Source: Oscillospiraceae bacterium (GTDB lineage Bacteria > Bacillota_A > Clostridia > Oscillospirales > Oscillospiraceae). Taken from it: a stretch of DNA of 11,591 nucleotides. The notes under the pieces are model-generated. The model did not search any database, was not told the origin of the DNA, and saw only the letters and a list, made by a program, of their open reading frames with translations. Each line of letters opens with the position of its first letter. The first letter of the stretch is position 1. A program made the translations under genes and the position numbers. This document shows positions 5,615 to 11,591 of this stretch, one piece after another. Where the stretch lies: assembly GCA_017549325.1 (NCBI GenBank), contig JAFYVA010000131.1, positions 1-11,591 on the forward strand, read 5' to 3'.

Positions 5615-6499
5615 ATGGCGGTCAAACTGGAACTTTACAAGGTGTTCAAAGAGGTGGCGGAGGCCGGCAACATCACCGCCGCAGCCCAGTCACTCTATAT
5701 CAGCCAATCCGCCGTGAGCCAGTCCATCAAGCAGCTGGAGAGCGATCTGCAGACGCGCCTGTTTGCCCGCAACAGCCGCGGCGTGACCCTGACGGCAGAC
5801 GGCAAGCTGCTGTACGAGTATGTCCGCAGCGCCATCGGTTTGTTGGAGACGGGCGAGAATAAGCTGAGCCAGACCCGCGAGCTGCAGATGGGCCATCTCA
5901 CCATCGGCGCCTCCGATACCGTCACCAGCCAGTTCCTGCTGCCCCATCTGGACGCCTTCCACCGCCTCTATCCCGCCATCCATATCCGCATCATCTCCGG
6001 CCGCAGCCATAAGGTGCTGGGCCTTCTGCAGTCCGGCAAGGTGGACATCGCCTTCGCCTCCACTCCCGGCGAGGGCAATTTCGAGACCACGCCCTGTTTC
6101 TCCACCCACACCATCTTCGTGGCATCGCCGGAATATCCCTGCCCCTTCGAAAAGCCCCACTCCCTCGCGGAGATCGCCGCCTATCCCCTGATCCTGCTGG
6201 AGCACAAGGCCAGCTCCCGTGCATTTTTGGAGAAATTCTTCATCCAGAACGGCCAGCACCTGAAGCCCGAGATCGAACTGGGCGCCCGCAGCCTGCTGGT
6301 GGATCTGGCCGCCATCGGCTTCGGCGTAGCCGGTGTGACGGAGGAGTTTGTGCAGAAAGATCTGGAATCCGGACGCATCCGCAAGATCGCGACCTCCTTC
6401 GAGATCCCCTCCCGCAGCGTGGATATGTGCGTGCTGCAGGGTGTGCCCCAGACGGCCGCCGCCAAGCGCTTTGCCGACTTTATCCGTGAGAGTCTGTAA
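5615..6499 (+). CDS. LysR-type transcriptional regulator (294 aa)
   Basis: A cytoplasmic DNA-binding protein, usually a tetramer. The N-terminal winged helix-turn-helix (about 3-62) carries the family pattern FKEVAEAGNITAAAQSLYIS, then QSAVSQSIKQLESDLQTRLF (31-50), and is followed by a linker helix (about 63-88). The effector-binding domain with periplasmic-binding-protein fold runs from GHLTIGASDT (about 93) to the end; DIAFAS and LVDLAAIGFGVAGV are typical segments of its two lobes. Length is standard. The ATG at 5615 has AAGGAG about 9 nt upstream. It is divergently transcribed from the rimM-trmD operon with a dyad between them, so it may regulate itself and that operon; the ligand is unknown. 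It is a single gene closed by a strong terminator. Confidence 0.95.
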   Translation: MAVKLELYKVFKEVAEAGNITAAAQSLYISQSAVSQSIKQLESDLQTRLFARNSRGVTLTADGKLLYEYVRSAIGLLETGENKLSQTRELQMGHLTIGASDTVTSQFLLPHLDAFHRLYPAIHIRIISGRSHKVLGLLQSGKVDIAFASTPGEGNFETTPCFSTHTIFVASPEYPCPFEKPHSLAEIAAYPLILLEHKASSRAFLEKFFIQNGQHLKPEIELGARSLLVDLAAIGFGVAGVTEEFVQKDLESGRIRKIATSFEIPSRSVDMCVLQGVPQTAAAKRFADFIRESL

Positions 6500-6507
6500 C
6501 CGCAAAT

Positions 6508-6544
6508 AAAAAACTTCCGCACCCTCAGGTGCGGAAGTTTTTTT
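6508..6544. terminator. Bidirectional intrinsic terminator between convergent genes
   Basis: A 16-bp perfect inverted repeat (6508-6523 and 6528-6543, loop CTCA) has core CTTCCGCACC/GGTGCGGAAG with A6 on the left and T7 on the right. It closes the LysR gene on the plus strand and the aminopeptidase gene on the minus strand, whose stop is at 6553-6555. Confidence 0.93.
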
Positions 6545-6552
6545 ATGCGTTC

Positions 6553-7776
6553 TCAGAACGCCCAGTTGCCGTTGCGGAAGATGGGGATGGTCTTGCCGTC
6601 GCGGCAGATGGCGTCGATGTTCATGTCGGCAGAGCCGATCATGAAGTCCTCGTGGATCATGGACTGGTTCAGGCCCATGGCGTAGCACTCGTCCAGCGTC
6701 AGCTCCTCGAAGCCCTGAATGGTGTCGGCATAGCCGTTGCCCAGTGCCAGATGGCAGGCGGCATTTTCATCAAAGAGGGTGTTGTAGAACAGGAGCTCGG
6801 CGTTGCGGATGGGACTGTCGTAGGGCACCAGCGCACACTCACCCAGATAGGCGCTGCCCTCGTCCATGGTGATGAGCTTGGTCAGCAAGTCACGGTTGAC
6901 CTCGGCATCCCACTCCACGGCCTTACCCTCGCGGAAGCGGATCCAGAACTTGTCGATCAGCTGGCCCTGATAGCTCAGGGGCATGGTGGCGTAGACGATG
7001 CCCTCGGCATCACCCTTCTTGGGGGAGACGAAGCACTCCTCGGAGGGGATGTTGGGGTTGAAGGTATAGCCCTGCAGGCTCTTCTCGCTGGCACCGCTGA
7101 AACGGCTGCGCTCCATGAGACCCACGGTGAAATCCGTACCGTTGGCGGAGTGGTAGTGCAGTTTCTGAATACCCAGAGCGTTGAGGTAGTCGCACTTTTC
7201 GTGAACCTCGCGGTTGTGCTCGTCCCATGCGGCGATGGGGTCATCGGTGACACGGGCGGCACTGAGGATATACTCCCACAGCTTCTCCACCGCCTGAGAG
7301 GCGCGGAGGTTGGGGAAGAGCTTCTTGGCCCATGCCTTGCCGGGGACGGCGGCGATGCACCACTGGTACTTGTTCTCCATGGCCTCGCGGAAGGGCTTAG
7401 CGATGGGATAGCGGTTCTGCTGTGCCTTGGCCATCTTGGTTTGGTTGATGCCGCGAAGGCCGTCGGGATCCTCGGAGATGAGATAGATGCGGCAGGGCAG
7501 TTCGTCCACATAGTGCTGCCAGCGGGCGATCTCGTAATTTTCCACCTTGCTGAGGGTCTTGAGGCTGCGGTAGCGGTAGTGGAGCTTCTGCAGGGGCTGG
7601 TAATCCCACTCCAGCACCACCTTCTTCGCCTTGCGGCGGTAGCACTCCTCCACCACCATGGCCACGAATTCGGGCTGGTCGAGGTCGGCGGTAATAAACA
7701 CCTCCTGTCCGGGCTGGACATTGACGCCCACCTGTGCGATGAGCTGCGCGTACTTGCGCAGAACGGTCTTTTTCAT
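6553..7776 (-). CDS. M29-family metallo-aminopeptidase (AmpS/aminopeptidase T type, 407 aa)
   Basis: Removes N-terminal amino acids from peptides in the cytoplasm using a two-metal centre. The residues known as ligands in family M29 are all seen in order: Glu246/247 in NIPSEECF, Glu313 in YLGECALVPYDSPI, His342 in ENAACHLALGNGY (with the catalytic Tyr349), and His375 and Asp377 in SMIHEDFMIGS. The N-terminal domain starts LRKYAQLIAQVGVNVQPGQE, which is also typical. Length matches the family (about 400-410). I place the start at the ATG at 7776 because AAGGAG lies 7 nt upstream; an in-frame ATG at 7797 would leave no ribosome site. It is a single gene with its own promoter, divergent from the transporter gene. 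A role in using peptides for growth is likely but inferred. Confidence 0.95.
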   Translation of the reverse strand: MKKTVLRKYAQLIAQVGVNVQPGQEVFITADLDQPEFVAMVVEECYRRKAKKVVLEWDYQPLQKLHYRYRSLKTLSKVENYEIARWQHYVDELPCRIYLISEDPDGLRGINQTKMAKAQQNRYPIAKPFREAMENKYQWCIAAVPGKAWAKKLFPNLRASQAVEKLWEYILSAARVTDDPIAAWDEHNREVHEKCDYLNALGIQKLHYHSANGTDFTVGLMERSRFSGASEKSLQGYTFNPNIPSEECFVSPKKGDAEGIVYATMPLSYQGQLIDKFWIRFREGKAVEWDAEVNRDLLTKLITMDEGSAYLGECALVPYDSPIRNAELLFYNTLFDENAACHLALGNGYADTIQGFEELTLDECYAMGLNQSMIHEDFMIGSADMNIDAICRDGKTIPIFRNGNWAF

Positions 7777-7812
7777 AGGGGTTCTCCTTATTTGCAAAAT
7801 GTTATTGTCGTT

Positions 7813-7841
7813 AGTATACCATAAAGCACACCATTTGAAAA
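7813..7841 (-). promoter_or_regulatory. Promoter of the aminopeptidase gene
   Basis: On the minus strand TTTTCA (7836-7841), a 17-bp spacer and TATACT (7813-7818) lie about 37 nt before the ATG at 7776. The -10 is strong and the -35 is weak. Confidence 0.65.
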
Positions 7842-7859
7842 GTGGCGGCGGAAATTCTC

Positions 7860-7888
7860 TTGCTATGGGAGAAAATTCCTGTTATACT
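7860..7888 (+). promoter_or_regulatory. Promoter of the EamA transporter gene
   Basis: TTGCTA (7860-7865), a 17-bp spacer and TATACT (7883-7888) precede the ATG at 7922 by 33 nt. An imperfect inverted repeat (7850-7859 with 7869-7879) surrounds the -35 and could be an operator. Confidence 0.7.
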
Positions 7889-7921
7889 GACAAAAAACCG
7901 TGTTAGAAACGAGGCGTCCCT

Positions 7922-8806
7922 ATGTCTGCAAATTCCGCAAAGTTCCGCCTGCTCCTGTCCATGTTTATCTGGGGCACCATCGGCCTGTTCGTTCGCATGA
8001 TCCCGCTGCCCAGCAGCATCATCTGCAACGTGCGCGGTCTGGTGGGTTCCCTGTTTTTGCTGTTGGTGCTGACACTGCAGCGAAAAAAGCTGAACTGGTC
8101 AGCTATCCGCGCCAACGCTAAGATCCTGCTGCCCATCGGCGCGGTGATGGGCTTTAACTGGATGCTGCTGTTCGAGGCCTACAACTACACCACCGTGGCG
8201 GTGGCGACGGTGCTGTACTATCTGGCACCCGTGGTGGTGCTCCTGCTCTCCCCTCTCGTGCTGAAGGAAAAGCTCACCGCGCGGCGATGCATCTTCGTTG
8301 CCATCGCGCTGCTGGGCATGGTGTTCACCTCCGGCGTGATCCAGAGCGGTGGCGGCGGCAACTGGGATGCCCGCGGCGTTGTGCTGGCCATCGGCTCTGC
8401 GGTGATGTACGCCGGTATCGTGCTGCTGTCCAAGTTCCTCAAAAACATCGACTCCTATGACATCACCATCGTGGAGCTGGCCACCTCCGCCATCGTACTG
8501 ATCCCCTACAATCTGCTGACGGTGGACTTCTCCACCCTCTCTCTGGACACGACGGGACTGATCTGTCTGGTGGTGCTGGGCATCGTTCATACGGGTGTGG
8601 CCTTCTGGCTCTATTTCGGAGCACTCCCCATCCTGCCGGCCCAGACCTCAGCCCTTTTGAGCTACATCGACCCGGTGGTGGCCATCTTCCTCTCGGCACT
8701 GCTGCTGCGCGAGCCTATGGACGCGCTGTGCGCCATCGGTGCCGTGCTGGTGCTGGGCTCCACGGTGCTCAGCGAGATCCTGCCCCACAAAAGGAAACGC
8801 AGCTGA
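7922..8806 (+). CDS. EamA/DMT-superfamily transporter, ten-helix type (294 aa)
   Basis: A polytopic membrane protein of the drug/metabolite transporter superfamily, usually an exporter of amino acids, nucleosides or other small metabolites. Two EamA repeats are visible: about 7-139 and 150-286. Each ends with the signature proline-rich helix and charged cap, LAPVVVLLLSPLVLKEKLT (101-119) and YIDPVVAIFLSALLLREP (248-265). Hydrophobicity fits ten membrane helices with a short basic C-terminal tail (PHKRKRS). Length is normal. GAGG lies about 8 nt before the ATG. The substrate cannot be told from sequence. Its neighbour across the divergent promoter is an aminopeptidase, so removal of surplus amino acids from peptide breakdown is a reasonable guess. 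The gene is monocistronic, ending 6 nt before a terminator. Confidence 0.93.
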   Translation: MSANSAKFRLLLSMFIWGTIGLFVRMIPLPSSIICNVRGLVGSLFLLLVLTLQRKKLNWSAIRANAKILLPIGAVMGFNWMLLFEAYNYTTVAVATVLYYLAPVVVLLLSPLVLKEKLTARRCIFVAIALLGMVFTSGVIQSGGGGNWDARGVVLAIGSAVMYAGIVLLSKFLKNIDSYDITIVELATSAIVLIPYNLLTVDFSTLSLDTTGLICLVVLGIVHTGVAFWLYFGALPILPAQTSALLSYIDPVVAIFLSALLLREPMDALCAIGAVLVLGSTVLSEILPHKRKRS

Positions 8807-8812
8807 CGCAAA

Positions 8813-8842
8813 AAAGACCGCCTGCACACGCAGGCGGTCTTT
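8813..8842. terminator. Bidirectional intrinsic terminator between convergent transporter and degV genes
   Basis: AAAGACCGCCTGC (8813-8825) and GCAGGCGGTCTTT (8830-8842) pair perfectly around ACAC. A-runs on the left and T-runs on the right let it work for the transporter gene (+) and the DegV gene (-, stop at 8854-8856). Confidence 0.9.
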
Positions 8843-8853
8843 GTTTATGGACA

Positions 8854-9753
8854 TTATTCCATTTCGGGGCGCTCGGCGCCGTAGAAGAACACGGCGACCG
8901 TACCGGGGCCGGAATGGCTGGCAATGATGGTGCCGATGTCGCAGATGCGGATCTTCCCCTTCACGGCGGGGACAGCCTGCTCCACCGCCTCCGTCAGCTG
9001 CTGGGCCAGTTCCGGGCAGCGGGAGTGGCAGATATAGCAGGGGCCGTCGTAGGCAGCGCCGTTTTCCACCTGCTGCAGCATGGTTGCCACGGTGGTCTCA
9101 ATGGCCTTGTTCTTGCCGCGCACCTTGTCATAGGCCTTAATGGCACCGTGGGCGTCGAGGCGCATGATGGGGCAGATGTTCAGCACCGTGGCAATGGCGG
9201 CAGTGGCGCCGGAGACACGGCCGGAACGGCGGAATTGGGTCATATTGGTGGAGAAGAACTGATGGTGGACGCGATTGCGATTGGCCATCAGCCAGTTGTA
9301 CACCTCGTCAATATCGGTGCCGGCATCACGCAGGTCGGCGGCACTCTCCACAAACATACCGTAGCCGCTGGAGGAGCAGAGGGAGTCCACCACCAGCACG
9401 CGGCGCTCGGGGTACTTCTCCTTCAGCATCTCCACTGCCAAAAACGCATTGTTCACAGAGTTGGACATACCCGAGCCCAGCGCAACATGCAGCACATCCT
9501 CACCCTGCGCCAGGAAGGGCTCAAAGAAGCGGATATAATTATCAATATTCAGCTGAGACGTCTTGGGCAGTTTTCCTGCTTCCAGCATCTCGTAGAAACG
9601 ATCCTGCTCGGCTGCATCGCGGCCCATATCGTCCACATACAGGACATCGTCCACCGTATAGGTATAGAACAGAACCGGGATCTTGCGCTCTTCCATACGG
9701 CTGTAAGGCAGATCCACCGTAGAGCAGCAGGACAGAATAAACTGATTACTCAT
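8854..9753 (-). CDS. DegV-family fatty-acid/lipid-binding protein (299 aa)
   Basis: DegV (FakB-like) proteins bind a fatty acid in a two-domain cytoplasmic fold. In Gram-positive bacteria some present exogenous fatty acids to the kinase FakA; others have unknown roles. The sequence shows the N-terminal STVDLP (11-16), LPKTSQLN (62-69) and ALGSGMSNSVNNA (91-103), which supply the Thr/Ser residues contacting the carboxylate. The signature loop, TQFRRSGRVSGATAAIATVL followed by NICPIM, and then KVRGKNKAIE are also present. The canonical Asp before STxDLP is replaced by Cys (CCSTVDLP), which is unusual. Length is slightly above the common 280. GGAGG is 9 nt before the ATG at 9753. It is a single gene with its own strong promoter; no fakA-like kinase is present in the window. 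Confidence 0.94.
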   Translation of the reverse strand: MSNQFILSCCSTVDLPYSRMEERKIPVLFYTYTVDDVLYVDDMGRDAAEQDRFYEMLEAGKLPKTSQLNIDNYIRFFEPFLAQGEDVLHVALGSGMSNSVNNAFLAVEMLKEKYPERRVLVVDSLCSSSGYGMFVESAADLRDAGTDIDEVYNWLMANRNRVHHQFFSTNMTQFRRSGRVSGATAAIATVLNICPIMRLDAHGAIKAYDKVRGKNKAIETTVATMLQQVENGAAYDGPCYICHSRCPELAQQLTEAVEQAVPAVKGKIRICDIGTIIASHSGPGTVAVFFYGAERPEME

Positions 9754-9792
9754 AAAAGGAAACCTCCAAATAAAATTTCTCTCCGGTAAAAA

Positions 9793-9820
9793 AGTATACC
9801 ACTTTCATATCACTTGTCAA
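9793..9820 (-). promoter_or_regulatory. Strong sigma-A promoter of the DegV gene
   Basis: On the minus strand a perfect TTGACA (9815-9820), a 16-bp spacer and TATACT (9793-9798) lie about 40 nt before the ATG. This is the closest match to consensus in the window. Confidence 0.87.
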
Positions 9821-9833
9821 TACATGACACCGT

Positions 9834-9859
9834 CGGAGCGCCGAAAGCCGCCCGCTCCG
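9834..9859. other. Short inverted repeat upstream of the DegV promoter
   Basis: CGGAGCG (9834-9840) and CGCTCCG (9853-9859) pair perfectly across 12 nt. The repeat lies between the terminator at 9866-9895 and the DegV -35. It could be an operator, an extra hairpin of the lipoprotein transcript, or chance. Confidence 0.3.
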
Positions 9860-9865
9860 GCACGC

Positions 9866-9895
9866 AAAAAAGACACCCTCCGGGTGTCTTTTTTT
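9866..9895. terminator. Intrinsic terminator after the CxxC lipoprotein gene
   Basis: A 13-bp perfect inverted repeat (9866-9878 and 9882-9894, loop TCC) has core GACACCC/GGGTGTC, A6 on the left and T7 on the right. It ends the minus-strand dehydrogenase-lipoprotein transcript 15 nt after the stop and isolates it from the DegV promoter. Its symmetry would let it work both ways. Confidence 0.9.
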
Positions 9896-9910
9896 GCCAT
9901 ATATCCTTCC

Positions 9911-10756
9911 TTATTTCCAGCCATCGCCGCCGCAGGATGCGCAGCGTCCGCCGGAGCAGAAGGTGCAGTTCTGCTCCACCCAGCCGACACCGGCCTGGAA
10001 CTTGTCTCTTCTGTCGGAGCCGTTGCAGTGGGTGCATCGACCGCTGCCGTGGCAGGAGGAGCACTCCTCTCGCCACTCATCGGACTCTGTCCGACTCTGT
10101 TCCCATTCGCCTAAATCGGTGTCCTCGGTGATGATCTCGCCTTGTCCATCCTCCGTCAGGTTGCGGCTGGTACGACTTCCCGGGTCTTGCAGCGTAAACA
10201 CAGGTGCGTAAAACAGATTCAGATGAAAACAGCCTTCTATCGTATCATCTGCCACCATAAAGATCACCGATGCGCTGCCGGTTTCATCGTACTTGTTCGG
10301 TACTTCCGTAACGCCCTCGCCGCTGCCGGTATAGTCATAGTAATAGCTGTAGACCGTCCAGCCGTAATAGGTAGTCTCTCTCTTCTCCCGAAGAGAAAGC
10401 TGATATTGAGGTTGGGAAAGCAGCGCCAGTACCTCCGCCGTTACATCCTCAAGCGCTGCATAGGGAAGCCAAACAAAATTCAACTGATAGGCACCGGAGA
10501 CATATTCAATAGGTCGCCCTTCATAAGGACGGCTACGGAGAAACCGCTCCAAGTCCGGCAGTACCGTAGCGGCAGGATCAACGGATACGACAGGTTCAAT
10601 GACTTCTTCCCTCTGCTCCTCGCCGTTCTCCCCTGCTGCGTCCATCACCTCATCCTGCACCGCACTGCCGTCAGCCGCAGTATCCTCTGCACCGCAGCCG
10701 ACAAGCAGACTCGCAGCAAGCAGCAGCGTAAGGCACACCAATACAATGCGGCGCAT
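9911..10756 (-). CDS. Lipoprotein with a C-terminal four-CxxC, DnaJ-like zinc-finger region (281 aa)
   Basis: The signal peptide MRRIVLVCLTLLLAASLLVG ends in the lipobox LVGC (Cys21), so the protein should be anchored outside the membrane. An acidic low-complexity linker follows (about 23-60), then an unrecognised alpha/beta domain (about 65-195) rich in Tyr. The last 50 residues carry CSSCHGSGRCTHCNGS (232-247) and CTFCSGGRCASCGGDG (264-279). This gives four CxxC pairs spaced C-x2-C-x5-C-x2-C-x19-C-x2-C-x4-C-x2-C. CxxCxGxG is the hallmark of the DnaJ zinc-binding domain, so two zinc sites are likely; thiol-redox use is an alternative. No J domain is present. The ATG at 10756 lies 3 nt after the stop of the dehydrogenase gene, whose final GAGGAG codons serve as its ribosome site, so it is co-transcribed. 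Function is unknown. Confidence 0.87.
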   Translation of the reverse strand: MRRIVLVCLTLLLAASLLVGCGAEDTAADGSAVQDEVMDAAGENGEEQREEVIEPVVSVDPAATVLPDLERFLRSRPYEGRPIEYVSGAYQLNFVWLPYAALEDVTAEVLALLSQPQYQLSLREKRETTYYGWTVYSYYYDYTGSGEGVTEVPNKYDETGSASVIFMVADDTIEGCFHLNLFYAPVFTLQDPGSRTSRNLTEDGQGEIITEDTDLGEWEQSRTESDEWREECSSCHGSGRCTHCNGSDRRDKFQAGVGWVEQNCTFCSGGRCASCGGDGWK

Positions 10757-10759
10757 CGT

Positions 10760-11591
10760 TTACTCCTCTTCAAACAGGCACTTGGCCAGCTTGTTGAACA
10801 TGGTGTCGCGGCGGCGGATGATCTCCTCGTCGCGGCCGTCGGAGTAGTCATAGAAGCCGGCGCCGGTCTTGACGCCCAGCTTGCCATTGTCCACGCACTC
10901 CTTCAGCAGGCCGAAGGGTGCCTTGGCGTCGCACAGGTCGGGGAAGGTGTAGTGGGAGATGTTGCAGTGGATGTCGAGGCCGCCCAAATCGCAGGTCTCG
11001 AAGGGGCCGAAGGCGGCGTAACGGAAGCCGAGGGCGTACTTCATCACATCGTCCACGGCCTCGGGGGAGGCGATGCCCTCGTCCACGATGTAGAGGGCCT
11101 CGCGGAGGATGGCCTGCTGAATGCGGTTGAGGACGAAGCTGGGGGCATCCTTCACCACCACGGGCTTCTTGTGCAGCTGATAGCACAGTTCACGGACAGC
11201 CTCGGCCGTCTCGTCGGCAGTCTTTTCGCCCTTGATGATCTCCACCAGCGGGATGATATGGGGCGGGTTGATCCAATGCATACCGGCAAAGCGCTCGGGG
11301 TTGGACACGGCCTCGGCGATGGCGGTGATGCTCAGGCCCGAGGTGTTGGAGCAGAGGATGGCATCGGGTGCCATGATCTGGGAGATCTGGCGGTAGAAGT
11401 TGTGCTTGACCTCCAGCTTCTCCAAGATGGCCTCCAGCAGGAAGTCGGCATCCTTGAGGTCGGCGATCTCGGCGGTAAAGCTGATGCGCTGCTGCAAGGC
11501 GGCGCTCTCCTCGGCGGTGAGCTTACCACTGTCCACCTCGGTGCTCTGGTTCAGGGCAATGAGACCCTTGGCCTTCTCGAGGGCGGCGGGG
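10760..11591 (-). CDS. 3-hydroxyacyl-CoA (3-hydroxybutyryl-CoA) dehydrogenase, N-terminus outside the window
   Basis: Oxidises L-3-hydroxyacyl-CoA to 3-ketoacyl-CoA with NAD, or runs in reverse in butyrate formation; cytoplasmic. The visible 276 residues include the end of the NAD domain and the whole C-terminal domain. The frame stays open to the window edge, so the GxGxxG dinucleotide motif and about 30 residues are missing; the GTG at 11536 is internal, not a start. Catalytic residues are all seen at canonical spacing: Ser84 (SNTS), His105 (GMHWINPP), Glu117 (LVEII) and Asn155 (LNRIQ). The H-E gap of 12 and the H-N gap of 50 match the human enzyme (H158, E170, N208). GxxxGxGFYDYSDG ends the core, followed by a basic/acidic tail of about 26 residues ending EEE, longer than in the clostridial Hbd I recall. 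The lipoprotein gene follows after 3 nt. Direction and pathway cannot be fixed without the upstream genes. Confidence 0.95.
   Translation of the reverse strand, partial: PAALEKAKGLIALNQSTEVDSGKLTAEESAALQQRISFTAEIADLKDADFLLEAILEKLEVKHNFYRQISQIMAPDAILCSNTSGLSITAIAEAVSNPERFAGMHWINPPHIIPLVEIIKGEKTADETAEAVRELCYQLHKKPVVVKDAPSFVLNRIQQAILREALYIVDEGIASPEAVDDVMKYALGFRYAAFGPFETCDLGGLDIHCNISHYTFPDLCDAKAPFGLLKECVDNGKLGVKTGAGFYDYSDGRDEEIIRRRDTMFNKLAKCLFEEE

Noticed and set aside
5690..6688. Open minus-strand frame of 332 codons antisense to the LysR gene
   Set aside because: It runs through the bidirectional terminator and opposes a clear LysR protein. Composition is typical of a shadow frame.
6529..7824. 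Open + strand frame of 431 codons antisense to the aminopeptidase
   Set aside because: It is a shadow of GC-rich codons. The minus-strand frame has full M29 motifs, a ribosome site and a promoter; the antisense peptide is a low-complexity Leu/Val/Gly/His sequence with no recognisable domain.
8099..8590. Open minus-strand frame of 163 codons opposite the EamA transporter
   Set aside because: It is Gln/His/Gly-rich, typical of the reverse complement of a hydrophobic membrane protein gene.
8728..9789. Open + strand frame of 353 codons antisense to the DegV gene
   Set aside because: It crosses the end of the transporter gene, a terminator and the whole DegV gene. The peptide is His/Gly/Ala-rich with no family pattern.

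Overview
The window reads as chromosomal DNA of an anaerobic Gram-positive bacterium of the Clostridia, most likely an Oscillospirales gut commensal of the Flavonifractor/Intestinimonas kind. This is an inference from moderately high GC, strong AGGAGG-type ribosome sites, classical sigma-A promoters, several lipobox lipoproteins, a 3-hydroxybutyryl-CoA-dehydrogenase-like enzyme, and a GTAGGGG-ended inverted repeat of a type I associate with that group. I see no integrase, transposase, phage gene, CRISPR array, tRNA or rRNA.

Layout, left to right. (1) Positions 1-93 hold the tail of a + strand gene, probably pheT, closed by a perfect bidirectional terminator. (2) Positions 141 to about 1795 form an AT-richer segment with two unrecognised minus-strand genes, a small four-cysteine protein and a 425-residue lipoprotein. 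It is followed by an orphan terminator and a 124-bp inverted-repeat element. (3) A tight six-gene minus-strand operon runs from 5451 down to 1998: two small membrane proteins, rimM, trmD, a small lipoprotein and a SAM-dependent methyltransferase. It has a strong promoter and overlapping or near-abutting genes. (4) A LysR-type regulator is divergent from this operon. A 9-bp dyad covers the -35 elements of both promoters, so the regulator may control itself and the operon. (5) An M29 aminopeptidase gene (-) and an EamA/DMT transporter gene (+) diverge from a shared promoter region. (6) A DegV-family lipid-binding protein gene (-) has its own strong promoter. (7) At the right edge, a 3-hydroxyacyl-CoA dehydrogenase gene, cut by the window edge, is followed 3 nt later by a lipoprotein with a DnaJ-like cysteine-rich C-terminus.

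Most genes belong to ordinary families. The unusual points are the atypical company and possible LysR control of rimM-trmD, the four-CxxC lipoprotein predicted to sit outside the membrane, the AT-rich segment beside pheT, and two lipoprotein genes joined to enzyme genes through the same GAGGAGTAA junction. I found no clear defence or other wholly new multi-gene system.
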